DNA from: JBBQKP01 sp038326995
GTDB lineage: Bacteria; Planctomycetota; Phycisphaerae; Tepidisphaerales; Tepidisphaeraceae
Assembly: GCA_038326995.1 (NCBI GenBank)
Contig: JBBQKP010000193.1
Location: 1 to 6,566 of the forward strand
Direction of reading: 5' to 3'
DNA length: 6,566 nucleotides
The position numbers were made by a program, and so were the translations under genes. The first letter of the stretch is position 1. Each line of letters opens with the position of its first letter. Positions 1 to 6,186 of this stretch are shown one piece after another. The notes beneath the pieces were generated by a model, which saw nothing but the letters and a program-made list of their open reading frames with translations, had not been told where the DNA came from and did no database searches.

Positions 1-656
1 TCGTCAATCGCGACGGGTGTTTCAGTGAGCGTTTCACATTGCCCGCTGCGAATCTGCACGTTTTGCCCGACACGATTGACGACGATCAGGCGGTCTTCGT
101 CGAGCCCTTGGCGGCCGCGTTTCAGATCACCCGGCAAGTGCGGATGGAAGAAAAAATGTTCGTCACCGTTGTCGGCGGCGGACGTCTGGGGCTGCTCGTT
201 GCCCAGGTCGTTCGGAACCTGGGCGTGCCGGTGCGGGTGATCGGGCGTGACGCCCAGAAGCTGGCGCTGTGCGAGCGGTGGCAAATCCGGTCAAGGCTCG
301 AGCGGGATTTGGTTCCAAGGCAAGACCAGGATGTGGTGATTGATTGCACGGGCAGCGCGGAGGGATTGGAGTTGTCGATGAAGCTCGTCAGGCCGCGCGG
401 AACGCTGGTGCTCAAGAGCACGTTCGTGCCGAGGAATCGACCGCAGGGGCCCGTGGATTTGTCGAAGCTTGTCGTGGACGAGGTGACGGTAGTGGGCAGT
501 CGGTGCGGCCCGTTCACCGCGGCGATCCAGGCGCTTTCGAGCCGCAGCGTGGACGTGGCGAGCCTGATTTCCCGCCGCTTTCGGCTGGAAGAAGCTCCGG
601 CGGCGATCGCGCACGCACAGCTCCCGGGCGTGCTGAAAGTGCTGCTGAAGGTGTAG
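1..656 (+). CDS. Medium-chain (zinc-type) alcohol dehydrogenase family protein, 5' truncated
   Basis: This is the C-terminal part of a medium-chain dehydrogenase/reductase, an NAD(P)-dependent cytoplasmic oxidoreductase. The reading frame is open from base 3 with no start before the edge, so the N-terminal zinc-binding GroES-like domain lies mostly outside the window; 217 residues remain. Seen here: the motif DGCFSERFTLPAANLH, which matches the usual G-x-F-x-E-Y-x-x-L-P-x-x-N-x-x segment; then EPLAAA; then a Rossmann nucleotide-binding motif GGGRLG (about residues 58-63 of the visible part); then VIDCTGS and a C-terminal FRLEEAPAAIAHA segment typical of the family's end. The TTG at 39 is not a believable start because the homologous sequence continues upstream of it. 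The substrate cannot be told. The stop is TAG at 654-656, with no clear terminator after it. Family assignment is firm; the specific enzyme is unknown. Confidence 0.88.
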   Translation, partial: VNRDGCFSERFTLPAANLHVLPDTIDDDQAVFVEPLAAAFQITRQVRMEEKMFVTVVGGGRLGLLVAQVVRNLGVPVRVIGRDAQKLALCERWQIRSRLERDLVPRQDQDVVIDCTGSAEGLELSMKLVRPRGTLVLKSTFVPRNRPQGPVDLSKLVVDEVTVVGSRCGPFTAAIQALSSRSVDVASLISRRFRLEEAPAAIAHAQLPGVLKVLLKV

Positions 657-734
657 GTAATTGATTATCGGGATTATCAGAATCTTTGAAAACTGGATGA
701 ATTCAGAGCGATTGACTTGACGAACAGGCAAATG

Positions 735-760
735 CATCCGAATATCCGGATATACGGATG
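735..760. promoter_or_regulatory. 26-nt near-perfect palindrome, candidate operator of ahcY
   Basis: The core ATATCCGGATAT (742-753) is a perfect palindrome. It is flanked by CATCCG (735-740) and CGGATG (755-760), which also pair, leaving only A741 and A754 mismatched. The half-site ATCCG occurs twice (736, 744) and its complement CGGAT twice (747, 755), each pair 8 nt apart, so the site looks like two nested dyads. It lies 52 nt before the ahcY start. Such symmetry is typical of a dimeric repressor's operator. ArsR-family regulators of the SahR type are known to control SAH-recycling genes, so one is a reasonable candidate, but none is encoded here and the assignment is inference. Confidence 0.6.
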
Positions 761-797
761 GACCACCGGTCCGTCGTCACAAGACGCTACATAACCC

Positions 798-804
798 AAG
801 AGGA
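798..804 (+). promoter_or_regulatory. Ribosome-binding site of ahcY
   Basis: AAGAGGA lies 8 nt before the ATG at 813. It is the clearest Shine-Dalgarno sequence in the window and supports the start that includes the N-terminal extension of AhcY. Confidence 0.75.
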
Positions 805-812
805 TCGAAATC

Positions 813-2354
<1,542 letters not shown>

Positions 2355-2393
2355 GCGATTTTGTTCGCTTCGATTCGTAACGAAAATCAGTTC

Positions 2394-2424
2394 GGGGTGG
2401 CAACTCAGGTTGCCACCCCTTTTT
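2394..2424 (+). terminator. Intrinsic terminator of ahcY
   Basis: A perfect 11-bp stem (GGGGTGGCAAC 2394-2404 with GTTGCCACCCC 2409-2419) has a TCAG loop and is followed at once by TTTTT (2420-2424). It starts 40 nt after the ahcY stop. Confidence 0.95.
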
Positions 2425-2518
2425 CGTATGGCGAATGATATAGATCGCGGTGAATTCTCCCGCCGGACGATGGGATTGCGGCCGGCCGAGTACTGCGATT
2501 CAGCCGGTTTCAGGGTGC

Positions 2519-2542
2519 CACATCTATGTATTCATAGGTGTG
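2519..2542. repeat. Hairpin-forming inverted repeat
   Basis: CACATCTATG (2519-2528) pairs with CATAGGTGTG (2533-2542) around a TATT loop: 10 bp with a single T-G pair. No U-run follows, so it is not a normal terminator. Its role is unknown; it may be one end of an element bounded by GGGTGCC (2513-2519) and GGCACCC (2630-2636). Confidence 0.6.
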
Positions 2543-2650
2543 ATTAAAGTGCCGGGTGTCCCGTTTTGTGTATTCGCAAAGCGTGCGGCTGGGCAGGCGT
2601 TCAGGGCACGCTCAGAAGTACCAGAAGGCGGCACCCGACGCGCGTGAACT

Positions 2651-2714
2651 CACTGCGATTCGTATCACAAGAGAAAAAGAGAATGGCTTGCCAGCCTGGC
2701 CGGAGCGGTCGGCG
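2651..2714. repeat. Dispersed repeat, copy A
   Basis: The 44-nt core at 2671-2714 matches copy B (2821-2864) at 42 of 44 positions. It begins GAGAAAAA, passes through AATGGCTTGCCAGCC and ends AGCGGTCGGCG. A second module, CACTGCGATTCGTATC (2651-2666), lies 25 nt before AATGGC and resembles copy C (4841-4856). Read on the minus strand, the small stem GGCT/AGCC (2685-2696) is followed by a T-rich run, so it could act as a weak minus-strand terminator. Confidence 0.8.
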
Positions 2715-2786
2715 TTCTCGGGCCGTGAACATTCCAATTGGAAGCACGTCGCACAATTTCCATCGACGATCAATTCCATTTCTGGA

Positions 2787-2864
2787 CCGTCCGTCAGGAC
2801 ACTGCCGCATCTATTGATACGAGAAAAACAGAATGGCTTGCCAGCCTGGCCTGAGCGGTCGGCG
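2787..2864. repeat. Dispersed repeat, copy B; possible terminator of the minus-strand lipoprotein unit
   Basis: The core at 2821-2864 lies exactly 150 nt after copy A's core. Upstream is the module CCGTCCGTCAGGACACTGC (2787-2805), shared with copy C (4828-4846) at 18 of 19 positions. On the minus strand, GGCT-GGCA-AGCC (2846-2835) runs into TTCTGTTTTTCTC (2833-2821), about 70 nt after the lipoprotein stop at 2915. I see no better terminator for that gene, so this copy may serve as one; the stem is only 4 bp, so this is tentative. Confidence 0.75.
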
Positions 2865-2914
2865 GGCATTCGAGCATGTTCGCATTCCGCTAAAACAGGT
2901 ATCGAAAATACGCG

Positions 2915-3601
2915 TCAGTCCTGCGGGAGGTTCTCACTCTCAGGCTGCCACTCGTAGAACAGCTTCGCGGTTCTGTCGCCCAGTCCGTCGATCGTCGCGG
3001 CCAATGTTGCGTTGCGGGTTTTCGATGATTTTCCCAGCGGCGACGACTCGAACGCGACGGGCGAGCCCTGTTCACTTCCGTCGGGCCAGAGGACTTTCTG
3101 CGTCTGGGCGTCGATGACCCGAACGTACGCCGACGCCATGCCCTTGAAGACCTGACTTCCGGCCATGCCCGAGACGGCGACCTCCTGTAAATCGATGTAC
3201 ACGACCTGCTTCGCGCCGACGGCGCGGGCGATCGCGGCCGTCGACATCTTCGAATAATCCGCCAGGCGGCTTGATCGCAGCTTGTCCAGTTCGTCCTGCG
3301 AAACAATCAGCAGGTTCGGGTTTTTAGATAAGTGCTGCGAAAGCGACGTCGTCACCACGCGGGCCAATCGGTCAGAATTAATCGTCGACCGATTCGCAGT
3401 GCTAAAACTCTCCGCGATCACCAGCGTCGGCACCTCGGGCAGCTTGTATTGCGGCTTCACCTTCGTCGGCCCGGCAAACTTGTACGCCATCACGCCCAGC
3501 ACATTGCACCCGCTCTGCAAGGGCAGCGCCACAAGCATCACCGCCGACACGAGCAGCGTCGACCAGATCGGCGAAACGAGTTTTCCATTGCAAGTCTTCA
3601 T
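2915..3601 (-). CDS. Predicted lipoprotein with a CsgG/LpoB-like fold, downstream paralogue
   Basis: I do not recognise a named family. From ATG 3601 the product is 228 residues: basic start (MKTCNGK), hydrophobic stretch about residues 13-27, then LPLQSGC with Cys32 as the likely lipidated residue. The lipobox is imperfect (Gln at -3). The mature part alternates strands and helices: a strand at 57-66 (VPTLVIAESF), a helix about 77-92, a strand near 97-101, then helix-strand at 120-143 (AIARAVGAKQVVYIDLQEV) and a strand at 159-173 ending KVLWP. The A-x-x-x-GA-x-x-V-x-Y-I pattern recalls CsgG, LpoB and GNA1162-type envelope lipoproteins. The upstream gene has the same layout and the same GCNV-(L/I)-GV start of the mature part. 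A GTG at 3640 in the same frame would overlap the upstream gene by 17 nt; ATG 3601 is preferred for its AAGGGA site and cleaner signal peptide. Probably envelope-anchored; function unknown. Confidence 0.8.
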   Translation of the reverse strand: MKTCNGKLVSPIWSTLLVSAVMLVALPLQSGCNVLGVMAYKFAGPTKVKPQYKLPEVPTLVIAESFSTANRSTINSDRLARVVTTSLSQHLSKNPNLLIVSQDELDKLRSSRLADYSKMSTAAIARAVGAKQVVYIDLQEVAVSGMAGSQVFKGMASAYVRVIDAQTQKVLWPDGSEQGSPVAFESSPLGKSSKTRNATLAATIDGLGDRTAKLFYEWQPESENLPQD

Positions 3602-3613
3602 GGATGTGTGCAG

Positions 3614-3619
3614 TCCCTT
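3614..3619 (-). promoter_or_regulatory. Ribosome-binding site deciding the lipoprotein start
   Basis: On the minus strand AAGGGA lies 12 nt before ATG 3601, a slightly long spacing. It favours ATG 3601 over the GTG at 3640, which has no comparable site. Confidence 0.45.
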
Positions 3620-3623
3620 ATTC

Positions 3624-4355
3624 TTATTCCCGAGCTTCACTCGAGATAAAACGCCTCGTCAATTCGTCGGCGGTTTCGGTCATCACGCCCGCGTACATGA
3701 CCCGATCAGAGCCCTTGGGCGTACCGTCCTCGGGCGCGGTTCGCGGGAAATTAACCGAGATTCCGCTCTCGTCGTAGACGACGCTGGCATTGCCTTTATC
3801 GTCGACGCCGACGACTTTCAAAGTCACCCGCACCTCGCCGCGGAAGAGTTCGAACGCCTCGGACGTGCGGGTTTTGAAATCAATGATTTCGAGATAAATC
3901 AGTCGATCGACTTTCAGCATCTTGGCGATTTCCGTGACGGGCAGCGCCTCGGCCGCGGGGTTGTCACGCTGCCAGCGTACGACCTGCTCGCTCGAATACG
4001 GAAACGTCACGCCCGCAAGCGTTTTGGCTTTTTCGGTCTGCGCTTTCTTTAGTCGTGACAGCAACTGTCCTGACAAATCATTTCGCAAGAGCGGCCAATC
4101 GACGTTCAAGCCGCGGTCGCTCCAGACGATGATCGCCACGGAATTCGCAGTGGGAGCATCGTTTTTGGCTTCGTTCTTAGATGTAATTTTCGTGTCTGGC
4201 GAAAGCCTTGCCGACAGATCGACCTTGGCCAGTTCCGGGGGCTGGGGCAACTTTGACGCTACGACGCCGATCACATTGCACCCGCCGGTGCCGCTCGTCA
4301 TCAGCAAAAGCAGCAGACCGACTGCAGCAGCTCGAATCGCGTTCGCATGGACCAT
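3624..4355 (-). CDS. Predicted lipoprotein with a CsgG/LpoB-like fold, upstream paralogue
   Basis: A 243-residue protein of no family I can name. It starts MVHANAIRAA, has a hydrophobic run VGLLLLLM (12-19), then TSGTGGC with Cys26 as the likely lipid attachment site; the lipobox is weak (Thr at -3), so a plain secreted form is possible. GCNVIGVVASKL after the cysteine matches GCNVLGVMAYKF of the next gene, the best evidence that the two arose by duplication. The mature domain has strand SVAIIVWSD (72-80), helix about 87-103, helix-strand TEIAKMLKVDRLIYLEIIDF (141-160) and strands GEVRVTLKVVGVDD (173-186) and ASVVYDESG (190-198), a pattern like CsgG/LpoB-type lipoproteins. Overall identity to the neighbour is low outside these blocks. 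The gap to the next gene (ATG 3601) is 22 nt, so they are likely one operon. The start lies 34 nt after the tRNA-Met 3' end with no clear Shine-Dalgarno. Confidence 0.82.
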   Translation of the reverse strand: MVHANAIRAAAVGLLLLLMTSGTGGCNVIGVVASKLPQPPELAKVDLSARLSPDTKITSKNEAKNDAPTANSVAIIVWSDRGLNVDWPLLRNDLSGQLLSRLKKAQTEKAKTLAGVTFPYSSEQVVRWQRDNPAAEALPVTEIAKMLKVDRLIYLEIIDFKTRTSEAFELFRGEVRVTLKVVGVDDKGNASVVYDESGISVNFPRTAPEDGTPKGSDRVMYAGVMTETADELTRRFISSEARE

Positions 4356-4389
4356 GATGTGTTACTCGGCTGAAAGATGACGATCGGAA

Positions 4390-4462
4390 TGGCACCGCCG
4401 GGAGTCGAACCCGGGACCTTGGGCTTATGAATCCCGCGCTCTACCAACTGAGCTACAGTGCC
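4390..4462 (-). tRNA. tRNA-Met (anticodon CAT), probably elongator
   Basis: Read on the minus strand, a cloverleaf forms: acceptor GGCACTG with CGGTGCC (7 bp, one T-G pair), D arm GCTC-AGTTGGTA-GAGC, anticodon loop TTCATAA (CAT at 4427-4429), variable AGGTC and T arm CCGGG-TTCGACT-CCCGG. The discriminator A is encoded at 4390 and no CCA follows, so CCA must be added enzymatically. The 1-72 pair is G-C, which argues against initiator tRNA (normally mismatched there). An Ile2 (lysidine) tRNA also carries CAT, but the 4-69 pair is A-T, unlike the C-G of well-studied Ile2 tRNAs, so Met is preferred. The anticodon stem is odd: CGGGA against GCCCA gives three G-C pairs flanked by A-G and C-A appositions. 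Confidence 0.92.
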
Positions 4463-4475
4463 GATTGAACGAAGG

Positions 4476-4505
4476 AGAATAGCAAGTTGATGCCGGTTCG
4501 TCCAA
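4476..4505 (-). promoter_or_regulatory. Likely sigma70-type promoter of the tRNA-Met gene
   Basis: On the minus strand TTGGAC (4505-4500) and TATTCT (4481-4476) are 18 nt apart. TGC just before the -10 gives an extended -10 element. Transcription would start about 6-8 nt before the tRNA's first base. The hexamers are only partial matches to consensus, but position and spacing are right. It may also drive the two lipoprotein genes. Confidence 0.5.
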
Positions 4506-4670
4506 CGCGGTGAGGTTCTTTGCGGTATGAGTCGCGCCTGTTTCGTCGCGCCCGTTTTGCAGCGTTAGTTTCGCCGCGTTAAACAGCGCGATGATCCGAA
4601 ATCGAGCGATGGTTGCACTCGGCCCGGGCGTCATACGAATCCAAGAATCTATATCGCAAGACTTTGGATG

Positions 4671-4707
4671 GCTACTTTGGATCGCTACTTTGGATCGCTA
4701 CTTTGGA
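4671..4707. repeat. 13-nt tandem repeat, 2.8 exact copies plus one diverged copy
   Basis: The unit GCTACTTTGGATC occurs at 4671-4683 and 4684-4696, with an 11-nt partial copy at 4697-4707. A diverged unit just before (4658-4670) keeps ACTTTGGAT and matches 9 of 13 positions. The unit length is not a multiple of three, which argues against a coding repeat. Confidence 0.9.
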
Positions 4708-4827
4708 GGGCGTCACTCCGCGACGCTTCTGCCGAACCTTTTCGTTTCCTGGCGGCAGGGACTCCCGCAATCCAAATCATTCGAGGCCAGAATTTACTTC
4801 GATCCGCGAACTCTCTCCCCATCCGGC

Positions 4828-4903
4828 CCGTCCGGCAGGACACTGCAATTTGAATCTTAGACGCCAATGGCTTGCCAGCCGGGCCAGGTGTGCCAGGCCA
4901 GCC
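4828..4903. repeat. Dispersed repeat, copy C (diverged), ending beside the aminotransferase stop
   Basis: CCGTCCGGCAGGACACTGC (4828-4846) matches copy B at 18 of 19 positions, and AATGGCTTGCCAGCC (4866-4880) is identical in all three copies. The A-rich block between the modules in A and B is missing here (19 nt between modules against 25-26), so no U-run forms on the minus strand. After the core, GCCAG recurs at 4874, 4883 and 4892 with exact 9-nt spacing and again at 4897. The repeat ends 5 nt before the aminotransferase stop codon (4909-4911). Confidence 0.75.
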
Positions 4904-4908
4904 GAAGG

Positions 4909-6105
4909 CTAAACGCTCATCGACTTCGCCAGCTCGCACAAAATCTCGCACCCGCGGGCGAGCTTGTCGTTGCTCGTCGCGTAGCTGATGCGGAAATGCG
5001 TGTCGCGAGAACTAAACACGTTGCCCGGAATGGTCAGCACGCTTTGCTCGATCGCACGCGTGCAGAAATCGGTGGCCGTGATGCCGTCTGGGCATTTCGG
5101 AAAGACGTAGAACGCGCCCTCGGGCCTGACGATCTCGAACGTTCCGCAAAGCGCATCGAGCACGAGGTCGCGCTTGACGCGATAGGCCCGCACGTGCTCG
5201 GACATGTCCACGTCCATCGCTGCAAGGGCGGCGTGCTGGAACGGCGACGGCGCACACACGAACGTGTACTGCTGAAGCTTGGTCATCGCCGCGATCACGC
5301 TCTCGTACCCGAACGCGTAGCCGATCCGCCAACCCGTCATCGCGTGGCTCTTGGAGAAGCCCCGGATCACCACCGTCTTTTCATACTTCGGCATCGGCGA
5401 GATCAGGCGTCCCTGATTGCTATCAAACAGAAAAGGCTCGTAAATCTCATCAGATAAGATCAGGAGATCGTGCTTTTTCGCAACCGCAACGGCCGCGTCG
5501 ATGTCGGCCTGATTCAGAACGACGCCCGTCGGATTGGCGGGAGAATTCAGAATCAGGATTTTTGTTCTTGAAGTGACGGCCGCATCGACACGGTCGGCGT
5601 GGAAGCGGAAATCGGGGTAGCTATCAACCGGCCGACTCACGCCGCTTACCAGCGTCAAAACATGTTTGTATGCGACGAAATACGGGTCGAGAAAGATCAC
5701 CTCATCGCCCGGGTCCAACACCGCCATCATCGCCAGCATCAGGCCGCCCGACACGCCCGAGGTGATCAGCACTTCGCCGACGTCTTGACCAAATTCCACA
5801 GACAAGTCGGCCCGCAATCGCTGACGAAGCGGAGCGATACCCTGCGTCTGCGTGTAGCGGTTCTCGCCCCTTGAAATCGCAGCAATCGCGGACTGCCTGG
5901 CGATCTCGGGTACGTCGAAATCCGGCAGGCCGATCGAGAAGTTGATCGGGTCTTTTAGTTTTGCGGCGAGGTCGAAAACGCGGCGAATGCCCGAAGCATC
6001 GACGGCCGCGGCGCGCCGGGAGACGAATCGATCACCAGAAGGCGAATCACCAGAAGGCGAATCACCCGAAAGCGAATCAGTATGTGAGTCACGAATTGCG
6101 GACAT
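4909..6105 (-). CDS. Pyridoxal-phosphate aminotransferase, class I/II (AspC/AspB-like)
   Basis: A 398-residue cytoplasmic fold-type I aminotransferase that moves an amino group between an amino acid and a 2-oxo acid via PLP. Visible motifs: SIGLPDFDVP (57-66), the YTQTQG substrate loop (84-89), NSPANPTG (187-194, N191 toward PLP), SDEIY (D219 for the pyridine nitrogen, Y222), GFSKSHAMTGWRIGY with Schiff-base Lys252 and phosphate-binding Arg260, and FRISYA with Arg372 for the substrate carboxylate. The pattern matches the subgroup of aspartate and related aminotransferases (Igamma); the true substrate cannot be told, so no symbol is given. Homology starts near residue 27; residues 1-25 hold three S-(P/L)-S-G-D units encoded by a 15-nt tandem repeat. 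No other in-frame ATG or GTG near residue 25 is obvious, so ATG 6105 is kept, though its Shine-Dalgarno is weak. It follows the small basic protein gene by 81 nt and may be co-transcribed with it. Confidence 0.93.
   Translation of the reverse strand: MSAIRDSHTDSLSGDSPSGDSPSGDRFVSRRAAAVDASGIRRVFDLAAKLKDPINFSIGLPDFDVPEIARQSAIAAISRGENRYTQTQGIAPLRQRLRADLSVEFGQDVGEVLITSGVSGGLMLAMMAVLDPGDEVIFLDPYFVAYKHVLTLVSGVSRPVDSYPDFRFHADRVDAAVTSRTKILILNSPANPTGVVLNQADIDAAVAVAKKHDLLILSDEIYEPFLFDSNQGRLISPMPKYEKTVVIRGFSKSHAMTGWRIGYAFGYESVIAAMTKLQQYTFVCAPSPFQHAALAAMDVDMSEHVRAYRVKRDLVLDALCGTFEIVRPEGAFYVFPKCPDGITATDFCTRAIEQSVLTIPGNVFSSRDTHFRISYATSNDKLARGCEILCELAKSMSV
6031..6075. repeat. 15-nt tandem repeat, three copies, inside the aminotransferase N-terminus
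   Basis: ATCACCAGAAGGCGA occurs twice exactly (6031-6045, 6046-6060) and once with two changes (6061-6075). On the minus strand it is in frame and encodes successive SPSGD/SLSGD units ahead of the catalytic domain. Confidence 0.92.
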
Positions 6106-6186
6106 GAGAAAGGTCCGTGTCGGCCAGGGTGTACGACGGGCTATGCCACTTATTCGCCAGCCGATTGTCGCGGCTTTTGATTGGTT

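Larger units (their letters stand above)
657..812. other. Spacer between the dehydrogenase and ahcY
   Basis: This 156-nt stretch is AT-richer than the flanking genes. It has a short direct repeat (GATTATC at 663-669 and 672-678), a 26-nt palindrome (separate entry), a small hairpin (GGACC 760-764 with GGTCC 768-772) and the ahcY ribosome-binding site. A loose sigma70-like -35 (TTGACG, 717-722) is followed at 17-18 nt by an AT-rich segment (740-746) inside the palindrome, so a repressor bound there would cover the -10 region. The promoter match is weak and inferred. No terminator hairpin with a U-run follows the dehydrogenase stop. Confidence 0.6.
2425..2914. other. Gene-free, repeat-rich spacer between convergent units
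   Basis: This 490-nt stretch lies between the ahcY terminator and the end of the minus-strand lipoprotein gene. Short open frames cross it, but none has a ribosome-binding site or recognisable protein, and repeats dominate it. It holds a hairpin at 2519-2542; an inverted pair AGCGTGC/GCACGCT (2580-2586, 2606-2612); GGGTGCC (2513-2519) facing GGCACCC (2630-2636); two copies of a 44-nt repeat (2671, 2821); and a perfect 12-nt palindrome TTCCAATTGGAA (2732-2743). The 10-mer ACTGCGATTC occurs at 2492 and 2652. I see no gene or transposase remnant. Confidence 0.7.
4463..4908. other. Gene-free spacer upstream of tRNA-Met and downstream of the aminotransferase
   Basis: This 446-nt stretch holds the tRNA promoter next to the tRNA, then about 150 nt without recognisable features, then a 13-nt tandem repeat (4671-4707), a hairpin GCGTC/GACGC (4710-4714, 4722-4726), an inverted pair CTGCCG/CGGCAG (4729-4734, 4753-4758) and dispersed repeat copy C (4828-4903). 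Short open frames cross it in several plus-strand phases, but the 13-nt repeat throws any frame out of phase and none resembles a known protein. I see no gene. Confidence 0.65.

Noticed and set aside
657..812. SAH or SAM riboswitch in the ahcY leader
   Set aside because: None of the conserved core sequences of the known SAH or SAM riboswitch classes is visible; the DNA palindrome is a better explanation.
2651..2864. CRISPR array from the two 44-nt repeats
   Set aside because: Only two copies with a 106-nt gap, no regular short spacers, a diverged third copy 2 kb away and no cas genes.
2425..2914. Insertion sequence or transposase remnant
   Set aside because: No transposase-like reading frame, no long terminal inverted repeats and no target duplication are visible.
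2556..2957. Plus-strand 133-residue open frame in the repeat spacer
   Set aside because: It is built from the two repeat copies, has no ribosome-binding site or recognisable domain, and runs into the antisense of the lipoprotein gene.
3282..4052. Plus-strand 256-residue open frame opposite the two lipoproteins
   Set aside because: It spans the junction of two well-supported minus-strand genes, has no signal of its own and looks like an antisense shadow.
4390..4462. Initiator tRNA-fMet
   Set aside because: Initiators have a mismatched 1-72 pair and three G-C pairs at the loop end of the anticodon stem; here 1-72 is G-C and the three G-C pairs are shifted.
4867..5457. Plus-strand 196-residue open frame opposite the aminotransferase
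   Set aside because: It starts in repeat copy C and is rich in Arg/His from reading the aminotransferase backwards; no family match.
6159..6178. Terminator hairpin (AGCCG/CGGCT plus TTTT) between the small basic protein and the aminotransferase
   Set aside because: The T-run follows the stem only on the plus strand, where there is no gene to terminate, and the stem is just 5 bp.
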